From positions 62,001-126,000 of the forward strand of contig JAEUSP010000055.1 of the NCBI GenBank assembly GCA_016788565.1: a DNA stretch of 64,000 nucleotides. The letters run 5' to 3'. Positions 44,798-51,731 of this stretch are shown here, piece after piece. The notes beneath the pieces were generated by a model, which did not search any database, had not been told where the DNA came from, and saw only the letters and a list, made by a program, of their open reading frames with translations. This DNA comes from Chlorobiota bacterium. Its GTDB lineage: Bacteria; Bacteroidota; Ignavibacteria; OLB7. The position numbers and the translations under genes were made by a program. Each line of letters begins with the position of its first letter. Positions within the stretch are counted from its first letter, which is position 1.

Positions 44798-45286
44798 ATG
44801 AGCAACATGAACAGCGGCAAAATCTACCAGATCAACATCTCTGGCGGCGGCGTGCCAAAGCTGCCAATTCTTGAAGGCGACGTAGCCGAGCTTGGGATTC
44901 GCGGCGATGCCCACAATGATATGGTGCATCACGGCGGGCCAACCCGTGCAATTTGTTTGTACTCAATCGAGCAGATACGGGCGTTGCAGTCGGAAGGTCA
45001 TCCCATACAGCCCGGTGATATTGGCGAGAACATCACAACCGATGGAATAGATATTTCCGGGTTAGGCGTTGGCGACCGTTTGCAACTTGGCCAGCAGGTG
45101 GTGATTGAGATAACCGGTTTTGCCACGCCATGCAAGTATATCCAGTTTGCATTTGCGGAAGGGACAATCCAGCGGGTGTCGCAGAAAACGAATCCGGGTT
45201 GGAGCCGGCTGTACGCAAGCGTGCTGCAGGAAGGAGTGATTCGGGTTGGCGATGCGGTGATGGTGGTCACAGCAGAAGTCACATAG
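44798..45286 (+). CDS. MOSC domain protein
   Basis: A 162-residue protein made up of a MOSC domain, known from molybdenum cofactor sulfurase and YiiM-like proteins. The region GIRGDAHNDMVHHGGPTRAI and the cysteine in TGFATPCKYI, the expected sulfur-handling residue, are visible. Its role is likely in handling molybdopterin or N-hydroxylated compounds. ATG 44798 or 44807 are both possible; a TTG lies at 44783. It follows the oxidase by 40 bases. Confidence 0.82.
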   Translation: MSNMNSGKIYQINISGGGVPKLPILEGDVAELGIRGDAHNDMVHHGGPTRAICLYSIEQIRALQSEGHPIQPGDIGENITTDGIDISGLGVGDRLQLGQQVVIEITGFATPCKYIQFAFAEGTIQRVSQKTNPGWSRLYASVLQEGVIRVGDAVMVVTAEVT

Positions 45287-45368
45287 ATGAGATTAACAAC
45301 AGGAGCAGATCGGCAGATAGGGAAGAGTTATCGGGGAGTTCAACAAACATTAGGTGACATAATATCCA

Positions 45369-45974
45369 TTATAGTGCATAATCTTTTTCCATGAAGGATA
45401 GCTCTTTTCGCAGCGTCATCATCCCTGTCCTGATCCTGGTTTTGATGGTTCCCAACGGAATCGCCAGCGTTTCGGCCAACTCCTGGTGGGTGTATCCTTC
45501 CAGAAACGCCTTCTCAATCAAACTCCGTTGCTCAATCGGCAACTTCTTCAATGCCCGAAACAGGTATGTGCTGTTGTCCTGCTGCAACACTGCTCCCCAT
45601 GTGCTGTTCTCGCTGTGGCCAATTGCTGCGCCCGGCTCATCCTGGTCGTCCAACGAAAACGCTTCCTGCTTCTTCTGCTGGTATCGCTTGGAACGGATCA
45701 GGTCAATCGCCTTGTTTTGGGTCATCCGTAGCAACCACGTTTTGGGCGATCCAAGCTCGGCGTTGTAGGTCGGTGCTTTCTTCCAAATCTGCATGAACAC
45801 CTCCTGCAGAATGTCTTCGGCCTCTTGGTCATCTTTCACAATGCCCAGGGTCAGCATGTACAACTGACGGTTGTAGCGGTCGTACAGCTCGGCAATCGCT
45901 TTCATGTTTTTCAGGACAATCTGCTGAAGCAACTCGGCATCACTTAATGGCTTGCAGGTATCAGCATTGTTCAT
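45369..45974 (-). CDS. RNA polymerase ECF-type sigma factor
   Basis: A 201-residue sigma-70 family protein. Region 2 contains DDQEAEDILQEVFMQIWKK and region 4 LPIEQRSLIEKAFLEGYTHQ with the helix-turn-helix QELAETLAIPLGTIKTRIRT. It resembles SigK-type ECF factors. No anti-sigma gene follows, so control must come from elsewhere or from a distant gene. The longer frame from 46106 overlaps the preceding gene, so the methionine at 45974 was chosen. Confidence 0.88.
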   Translation of the reverse strand: MNNADTCKPLSDAELLQQIVLKNMKAIAELYDRYNRQLYMLTLGIVKDDQEAEDILQEVFMQIWKKAPTYNAELGSPKTWLLRMTQNKAIDLIRSKRYQQKKQEAFSLDDQDEPGAAIGHSENSTWGAVLQQDNSTYLFRALKKLPIEQRSLIEKAFLEGYTHQELAETLAIPLGTIKTRIRTGMMTLRKELSFMEKDYAL

Positions 45975-46056
45975 GGTTGCGGAAATCGTTGGTGAAGTTG
46001 ATTCTGTGAGCGTATCTCTCCTTGCCGCGTCTCCTTGTTGCCGTCTCTTTTGTGAA

Positions 46057-46470
46057 TTACTCCTGCAAATCGGGCAGCAATCCGATCTCTCGAAGCAACC
46101 CTGCAACGTCCCAAACTCGTGTTCCTTTCCAAATTTTGCCGTTTTTCATCGCCAGCAACGATACCCCGTGGACGCTGATCTTTTTATTAGAAGCTGGGAT
46201 TCGCATGAAGCTGCCTCGATGAGTTCCGGTTGCTATCCAATGCAGCACCACACGGTTATCGCACACAACCTCGTCGGCTGCGGTGATGACGATATCGGGG
46301 AATGCTCGAAAAAAACGGAGATATGCCTTCCGGATTCCCTGCAAACCCAGCACTTTCTCGGCAAGCCCAACATCCCCCCCTTCGTAATCGGAATCGTGAA
46401 GCTCCATGATCCGATCAATATCGTGGCTGTTCCAAGCATCTATGATCTGTTGAACAATTTCTGAGGCCAT
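46057..46470 (-). CDS. SnoaL-like/ester cyclase family protein
   Basis: A 137-residue protein of the NTF2-like fold. It opens ASEIVQQIIDAWNSHDIDRI and has the typical GLQGIRKAYLRFFRAFPDI segment, then RVVLHWIATGTHRGSF. These are features of the SnoaL-like polyketide cyclase family, which is often found near regulatory genes without a known substrate. ATG 46470 is preferred to a TTG at 46500. It lies between the ECF sigma gene and the STAND regulator, all on the same strand. Confidence 0.75.
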   Translation of the reverse strand: MASEIVQQIIDAWNSHDIDRIMELHDSDYEGGDVGLAEKVLGLQGIRKAYLRFFRAFPDIVITAADEVVCDNRVVLHWIATGTHRGSFMRIPASNKKISVHGVSLLAMKNGKIWKGTRVWDVAGLLREIGLLPDLQE

Positions 46471-46595
46471 CGCAGTATCGGCGGTTGTTGTGAAAAACAA
46501 AGCGGTTGCCAGATCATATTCTCTGACAACCGCAACTTACCTCCGGCGATTGCTCACCGTCCAGACCATTCACTGCTCATTGTTTGCTCATTTCT

Positions 46596-48695
46596 TCATT
46601 TTCCTCCCGAAAGTTCACGCTGCCACAATATCTCCCGAATCCTATCCAGCCCCGATTTCAAATGCCGCCGGTAGGTGCTGAACGGAAGGTCTAATAGCTC
46701 CGCTGCGCGTTCCTGCGAGCTTGCCGGGTTCAGATAGGTCCGATAGACGGCTCGGTAAAATTTTTCCTCCTTTGGGTTGGCTTTAAGTTGCTCGGCAGTC
46801 GCCTGAATTATCTGCTGCAATACTTTAACTGCGGGCGTGGTGTTTGTTAAACGTTCGTTTTCTAGCACTATTCGCGAGCGGAGCAATGGGTTTTCGGTCA
46901 CGCGGTCGGGTGAGGTGAAGTGCTTGATTGCCGACAGCAGAGCATCATCGAAAGCGTCTTTGCTGAGCACAATGATTTGCGGCATCACAGGCATCGGTTC
47001 GCCCCGGCCCGCTACGTTGGCTCCGGCAGTTTCCCGTTCGGCCAGAATTGCCAGCCATTGCACTGGCGGAACGCTGCGCCAGTCGTGGCCATAGACACCA
47101 AAGCTCTGCTCGCCAACGGTAAAATCAGCCTGCGGTAAGCGGTGCAGATCAATGTAGGAAAACCCTTGTGTCCAGAAATCTGGATTAGCGCAGGGGAAAA
47201 AAGTGAATGCCAAGTTCGCCGTGATGAGATAGTACCGCCCAACATTGATGAATGCCGAGCTTTGCACCGGGGAAATATCTTGGTAACTCTCTGCCGACAT
47301 CCAGTAGCGGAACAGCGTGGCGCGTTCGCCCGGGCGCAGCGGCGCATATTGCTGAAGGTAGCTCCAGCAGGCAGCGGTTGCGGGGTCCTGCTGGCAATCT
47401 TCCTGGCTGCATTGCTCCAATGCCAGCATCATCAAAAAGCCAACTGGTGTTCCCTGCGGGGTTCGCAGCACCAGCACGTTTTCCGGTTGGCGTTGGAACC
47501 AAAATGCGGCAAGTTCTGCAGAGTGCTCCCCTTCATGGCGTTGCACCATTTGGCGCAACAGTGGGAAATCGGTGTTGCGTGGAGAATCAGCAAGCGCGTT
47601 CCCCACCCCCTGCCACATGAACATCTGGCGCATCACGGGATTGTCGCGGTGCAGGTAGGCGTAGTCGAACATCACCCGTTGTTGGTCGTGGCTTTGTGCG
47701 CGATGCAGCCGGGCAGCGTAATACTTCCGGGCACGGCGGTGAAGCTCGATATACCAATCGGGGTTGCGCCAGCGGACATCGGCCACTAACGCTTCCCGCG
47801 TGAGGTCGTGCGGAAACAGTCCATCCACCGCCGACTCCACAAAAGAAAGGGAACGGAGCCACCGGAACAATTCTGGCGCGCCGGAAAGCCCAACCATTTC
47901 TTCTAACAATGCCTCGGTGGTGACACGCACCAGTGCGCAGGCTTCCAATGCTGCTCGATGCGCAGGCCCAGGAACACGTTGCAGAAATCGCTCCAGCAGC
48001 ATCTTCACAATGTCGGGCTGTAGTTCGGGGGTGAAATGGATATCGCCGTGATACGCAAACAGGTCGGCCACCAACGACAAAGCAAGCGGGTGGCCGTGGG
48101 TGAACTCCAACACCGCCCGTTGCTGGTCGGTGGGGATATTCCGTCTGGTTAGATACTCACGGCTCTCCTCGGTCTGCAAATTCCGCAGCGGAAGAATCCG
48201 CACAAGTTCCTGCCACCCTGGGTCGGTTTTCCACTCGTTTGGCGGGTGGTTTCTTCCGGCAAGCACCACCAGCACGTTTGCCGGAAGCTGCGGGATGAAC
48301 TCCTCACGAATCCATTCTTCCAACGTTTCCAGTGATTCGTAAGTATCAATGCAAAGGATAAATCGGGTGTGAAGCTCGGCCAGATACTCCACAGGAGAAG
48401 CGTCCAGCGGAAGGGAGAGCAGTGAGCGCAAGGCATTGTTGAACGCAACCGGTGTTGGCTCGATGTGGCGTGCATCAATGCTGCCAGCCTGAATTTCCGG
48501 CTCGGTGGTAGCGATGGTGATGAATTGGGCAATCAACGATGACTTCCCCACCCCCCCAGGCCCAACGATATACAGGACATGGAAGGGGAGCCGCTTGGCA
48601 GCGATTGCCGAACGGAACATCGAAACCTCACTCTGCCGGCCAACAAAATGTTTACGCCGCCCGGCGGCAAGGCGGTCTGCGATTCGGGAAGTCAT
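46596..48695 (-). CDS. STAND-type ATPase regulator with C-terminal helix-turn-helix
   Basis: A 699-residue multidomain protein. The N-terminal P-loop ATPase (about 20-300) has Walker A GPGGVGKS at residues 45-52 and a hydrophobic Walker B-like strand ending in CIDTYE, as in STAND/AP-ATPase regulators. A winged-helix-like region follows (about 240-330). The middle (about 370-560) includes TPVGFLMMLAL and has an acyltransferase-like look, but this is a guess. The last 60 residues (QERAAELLDLPFSTYRRHLK) form a helix-turn-helix like sigma region 4. It is probably a ligand- or stress-gated transcription factor. A palindrome lies right before its ATG. Confidence 0.75.
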   Translation of the reverse strand: MTSRIADRLAAGRRKHFVGRQSEVSMFRSAIAAKRLPFHVLYIVGPGGVGKSSLIAQFITIATTEPEIQAGSIDARHIEPTPVAFNNALRSLLSLPLDASPVEYLAELHTRFILCIDTYESLETLEEWIREEFIPQLPANVLVVLAGRNHPPNEWKTDPGWQELVRILPLRNLQTEESREYLTRRNIPTDQQRAVLEFTHGHPLALSLVADLFAYHGDIHFTPELQPDIVKMLLERFLQRVPGPAHRAALEACALVRVTTEALLEEMVGLSGAPELFRWLRSLSFVESAVDGLFPHDLTREALVADVRWRNPDWYIELHRRARKYYAARLHRAQSHDQQRVMFDYAYLHRDNPVMRQMFMWQGVGNALADSPRNTDFPLLRQMVQRHEGEHSAELAAFWFQRQPENVLVLRTPQGTPVGFLMMLALEQCSQEDCQQDPATAACWSYLQQYAPLRPGERATLFRYWMSAESYQDISPVQSSAFINVGRYYLITANLAFTFFPCANPDFWTQGFSYIDLHRLPQADFTVGEQSFGVYGHDWRSVPPVQWLAILAERETAGANVAGRGEPMPVMPQIIVLSKDAFDDALLSAIKHFTSPDRVTENPLLRSRIVLENERLTNTTPAVKVLQQIIQATAEQLKANPKEEKFYRAVYRTYLNPASSQERAAELLDLPFSTYRRHLKSGLDRIREILWQRELSGGK

Positions 48696-48699
48696 GGGC

Positions 48700-48746
48700 G
48701 CGCTGTTGCAGGAAATCTGCAGGAAATCGGAACAGCGCCAAAGATA
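48700..48746 (-). promoter_or_regulatory. Palindrome and -7 element before the STAND gene
   Basis: On the minus strand, TATCTTTG (plus coordinates 48739-48746) perfectly matches TAnnTTTG. It abuts the arm GCGCTGTT (48731-48738), whose partner AACAGCGC lies at 48700-48707, 4 bases before the ATG. The loop holds two direct copies of GATTTCCTGC. The -33 box is weak. It looks like a promoter overlapped by an operator or a 5' stem-loop. Confidence 0.5.
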
Positions 48747-48954
48747 GGCCGCGAAACGGAAATTTGGTGTACGATGCCGAAAGATTACATGGGGAATTTA
48801 CCGGACAGATGGAGTATTTAGCAGGAGAGCATCCGAACGCTTGCCCCAAAATGGAGTTCGCAAACGGCGCAACTCTACCTCTCTTTCTCCCCTCTGTGTT
48901 CTCTGTGTCTCTGTGGTTCTTTCTCTTCTTTCTGAAGCACCGAACAATTCAGCA
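48747..48954. other. Intergenic region with a TC-rich dispersed-repeat-like tract
   Basis: No gene is seen. About 48875-48930 is a pyrimidine-rich tract containing CTCTGTGTTCTCTGTGTCTC, a sequence type common in bacterial intergenic repeats. The rest carries no clear structure beyond the promoter at its left end. Confidence 0.4.
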
Positions 48955-49521
48955 TCACCCAATCCCCCAAATTCTGGCAACCACCAGCACACCGCCAACC
49001 GCCGCAATCATCCGCGAAATTTCTGGAACAAGTTTCTCGCGAACCCCTTGTTTATCGGCCAGCCACAGCAGCGGCAGCGCGGCCAGCACAACAATAATCT
49101 GCCCAACCTCAATCCCGATATTGAACCCAATCAGTGCTGGCCAGATACTCCCTTGCTCCACCGCCCCTTTCAGCAAGCCAACAAGGTGGCCAGAAAAACC
49201 AGCCCCGTGAATCAGCCCAAACAGCCCAGCCACAATCCACCGGTGCGAATTCTCGCCGCTGCCACGGACGGTGTTTTCAATGCCAACGTACACAATCGAG
49301 GCAGCAATCAAAGTTTCGGTGATGATGGGTGGGATTGATAGCACCTCAAGCGCGCTAAGCACCAATGTGGTGGAGTGAGCAACCGTGAACGCGCTAACCA
49401 CCATCAGCAGGCTTCGCCACGAGCGCGCCACAAGGATTAACCCAAGCAGGAACAGAAGGTGATCGTAGCCTTCAAGGATGTGGTGTAATCCAATGTTGAA
49501 GAATGCCCCGAAGTCGCCCAT
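48955..49521 (-). CDS. HupE/UreJ family membrane protein
   Basis: A 188-residue membrane protein with about six helices. It starts MGDFGAFFNIGLHHILEGYD and has FGLIHGAGFSGHLVG, the two histidine motifs that define the HupE/UreJ group, members of which are linked to nickel uptake for hydrogenase or urease. No hydrogenase or urease genes lie here, so the metal or substrate is uncertain. It ends a run of DUF4331, TPR and DUF6702-like genes with gaps of about 30 bases. Confidence 0.82.
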   Translation of the reverse strand: MGDFGAFFNIGLHHILEGYDHLLFLLGLILVARSWRSLLMVVSAFTVAHSTTLVLSALEVLSIPPIITETLIAASIVYVGIENTVRGSGENSHRWIVAGLFGLIHGAGFSGHLVGLLKGAVEQGSIWPALIGFNIGIEVGQIIVVLAALPLLWLADKQGVREKLVPEISRMIAAVGGVLVVARIWGIG

Positions 49522-49550
49522 GATGGAGATAGTGGTTTAGGGTATGCTGG

Positions 49551-50054
49551 TTATCGCGGAAGCTCCAGTTGCAGCGAAGGCTGCGAAGCCGATAACGTTC
49601 CGCTGGTTTCTACAAGCCCGGTAAGGTTGGTGATGTTCAACTGGTCGCTGTGCAGGTCGGTGAGGGAGGAGTGAGTAAGCCGCAGCGATTGGCGGCTGTG
49701 GTTGAAATAGAACTTGAAGGTGAACCAGATTGTGGACTCATCTTGGCCATACCGGTCCACAATCAATGGAACGAACCTCCCCCCTTCTTGTAGCTGCAAG
49801 TGCTGGTTCAGGTAGGAGTAAAAATCAATGGCCTTCTGTTGATGCTCTTCTTGATGTTGGCGTAAGGCTGCAAAAAAATCATCCTTGTAGTAGGTCACTT
49901 TTCCGCTGACAACGGTTGGCAACACCACCGCACGGCAATATCCAATGTGGATGTCGTGGCGGGCGGCTTCCAGACGGCTGACGGCTGCAATCACCAGCGC
50001 AGCAATCAACGCCAGCCGAAGTTGGTGGCAATGATGGAACAGGTTGAAGTTCAT
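49551..50054 (-). CDS. Exported DUF6702-like protein
   Basis: A 167-residue protein with a signal peptide or anchor (about residues 11-32, LRLALIAALVIAAVSRLEA). The mature part is small and beta-rich, with VSGKVTYYKDDFFAALRQH and ITNLTGLVETSGTL. It recalls small periplasmic DUF6702 proteins that often neighbour HupE genes; this link is from memory of the family and moderate in strength. ATG 50054 was preferred because the longer frame overlaps the TPR gene upstream. Function unknown. Confidence 0.5.
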   Translation of the reverse strand: MNFNLFHHCHQLRLALIAALVIAAVSRLEAARHDIHIGYCRAVVLPTVVSGKVTYYKDDFFAALRQHQEEHQQKAIDFYSYLNQHLQLQEGGRFVPLIVDRYGQDESTIWFTFKFYFNHSRQSLRLTHSSLTDLHSDQLNITNLTGLVETSGTLSASQPSLQLELPR

Positions 50055-50085
50055 GCCAACAGAGGAAGGATTGAACGAGCAAGAT

Positions 50086-51438
50086 TTAACGAAGGCGAAG
50101 GCGCAAGCTATCGGCGGCGGCATGGTTGAGAAGATCAATCCGGGAATTGATCCCTGTGGCTTTCTTCAGCATCATGGCCGCGCTGTCGCGAAGGTTGTTT
50201 GCGGCGTAGATCGCGGCGGCGTGATAGAAGAGCGTGGCGTGCTGTGTGTTCATCCGAATTGCCGTGCGGATCAGCGGAAGCGATTCGGGGGCCGCGCCGT
50301 TTTGGAACAGTGCCCAAGCGTAGGTGTCGCAGGCATCAATGTTCATCGGGCGCGTTTGGTGATCCCGTTTGGCGCGCATCACCGCGTCATCCAGATTGAT
50401 CCGGTGGTTTGCCGAAAACAGCGCAAGCTCACGATCCACGTTCCACCCCGAGGCCTGGTGCTGCGTGAACGCATCCACCACCTTTTGCTGAAGCCCTTTG
50501 GCTTCTTGCAGTTTGCCCATTGCCAAATAGAGGTCCGCCAGTTGTTCAAGAAATAGATGCTCGGAGGAAATCTCTAAGGCTGATGTCAGAAGCGTGACCG
50601 CCCCGGGATACTCACTCTTCATCGCTTTCACCATCGCTTGCCCGGCAATGGCGTAGGGGTAGGACGGGCGTTCCTCCAACGTTTTCTGAAAAAGATAATC
50701 AGCGGTGTCCAACTTCCCTGCGTTCAGGTACAGCCCCCCCAATGTGTAGGCTGCCCAAGCCTTCGACTCCTCGCCAGGGCCGCCGCTGTTCACTGCCTGA
50801 ATCATCAACTCCATCGCTCCTTTTGGATCGCCGAATAACTCCCGCAGATAGGAAGCACGTGAGTAGGCACGGATGTCGGGGCGGATTGCCATCATGGAAT
50901 CGCAAGCAACCAGCGCGCTATCGTAGTGGCCAAGCTCAACGTAGGCATCGCACAGCACCCCCCAAGCAAAGGCGTTCTTCCGGTTGGCGGCAATCACTTG
51001 CTGGATTTGCTGTTTCGCGTTGGCAAACTGATGCTGGGTCATGGAGATGGAAGCCCGTAGCATCAAGGCTTCGTAGCTGTTTGGCTGGCGGCGCAGCACC
51101 GAATCCAGAATTGCGCTGGCCACAGGAATGTAGAAATGATGATCCCCCGAAACCCGTGATTCCTGAAGATAGACTTCCGCCGCCTTCACGTAATTCTCCA
51201 ACTGGTCGGGGTGTTTTTCAATATCGGTGCGGTAGCCTTCAATCAATTTCTGCCATTTCGTGAACTCCTGCGAGGGCTTCGATTCAAACGTTCGCTTCTT
51301 CAAATCGGGAATGAAGGTTTGCGGTGATGCAGCCGCTGGATTGCTTGTGGACGGTTGCCGCGACGAATCGCCGCAACCAACAATCAAGATGAGCAGTGCC
51401 AGCATCGTTGCAGCAGAAAAGTGAGAAATCGAAGCCAT
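50086..51438 (-). CDS. TPR-repeat lipoprotein
   Basis: A 450-residue protein starting MASISHFSAATMLALLILIV with a lipobox LIVGC, followed by helical repeats. TPR-like units are visible in AFAWGVLCDAYVELGHYDSA, AWAAYTLGGLYLNAGKLDTA, LFLEQLADLYLAMGKLQEA and others up to the C-terminus. It probably serves as an outer-membrane or inner-membrane-anchored scaffold. The frame opens at 51642; the methionine at 51438 starts the signal peptide. A 13-base tandem repeat lies just upstream, and the DUF4331 gene ends 285 bases before it. Confidence 0.78.
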   Translation of the reverse strand: MASISHFSAATMLALLILIVGCGDSSRQPSTSNPAAASPQTFIPDLKKRTFESKPSQEFTKWQKLIEGYRTDIEKHPDQLENYVKAAEVYLQESRVSGDHHFYIPVASAILDSVLRRQPNSYEALMLRASISMTQHQFANAKQQIQQVIAANRKNAFAWGVLCDAYVELGHYDSALVACDSMMAIRPDIRAYSRASYLRELFGDPKGAMELMIQAVNSGGPGEESKAWAAYTLGGLYLNAGKLDTADYLFQKTLEERPSYPYAIAGQAMVKAMKSEYPGAVTLLTSALEISSEHLFLEQLADLYLAMGKLQEAKGLQQKVVDAFTQHQASGWNVDRELALFSANHRINLDDAVMRAKRDHQTRPMNIDACDTYAWALFQNGAAPESLPLIRTAIRMNTQHATLFYHAAAIYAANNLRDSAAMMLKKATGINSRIDLLNHAAADSLRLRLR

Positions 51439-51452
51439 TGATGTAGGGATTT

Positions 51453-51488
51453 GGCTGTGTGAGTAGGCTGTGTGAGTAGGCTGTGTGA
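51453..51488. repeat. 13-bp tandem repeat in the leader of the TPR gene
   Basis: GGCTGTGTGAGTA occurs twice in full (51453-51465, 51466-51478) and once in part (51479-51488). It starts 14 bases from the TPR start codon, so a change in copy number would alter the leader. Confidence 0.8.
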
Positions 51489-51579
51489 TGAAGCCGCGTG
51501 AGCCGTGAAATTTTGGGAGTGAGTTGTGTGAAGTTGGTTGCTCGGAGTTTCCGTTGCGGGCTCGGTGAATCATGCCACC

Positions 51580-51626
51580 GGCAGTTGCCAGATATTCAGA
51601 ACACTCCCATTGTTCTGGCAACTGCC
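51580..51626 (-). promoter_or_regulatory. Large stem-loop between the DUF4331 and TPR genes
   Basis: GGCAGTTGCCAGA (51580-51592) and TCTGGCAACTGCC (51614-51626) are perfect 13-base arms. An inner pair AGAACA/TGTTCT competes with the end of the outer stem. It lies about 100 bases after the DUF4331 stop on the minus strand. It could be a processing or attenuation hairpin; no T-run follows. Confidence 0.5.
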
Positions 51627-51689
51627 AGTGAAGCATGACCATCGCATCGTCCCCTCCTTCCCTCCCTTCTTTTCTCTCACCTCATCCCC

Positions 51690-51731
51690 CCTGTTTTCTT
51701 GGTTATCGTTCCTGTTTTCTTGGTTATCGTT
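51690..51731. repeat. 21-bp direct duplication at the DUF4331 3' end
   Basis: CCTGTTTTCTTGGTTATCGTT occurs at 51690-51710 and again at 51711-51731. The second copy covers the last codons and stop of the DUF4331 gene, so the duplication has copied the gene end into the spacer. Confidence 0.8.
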
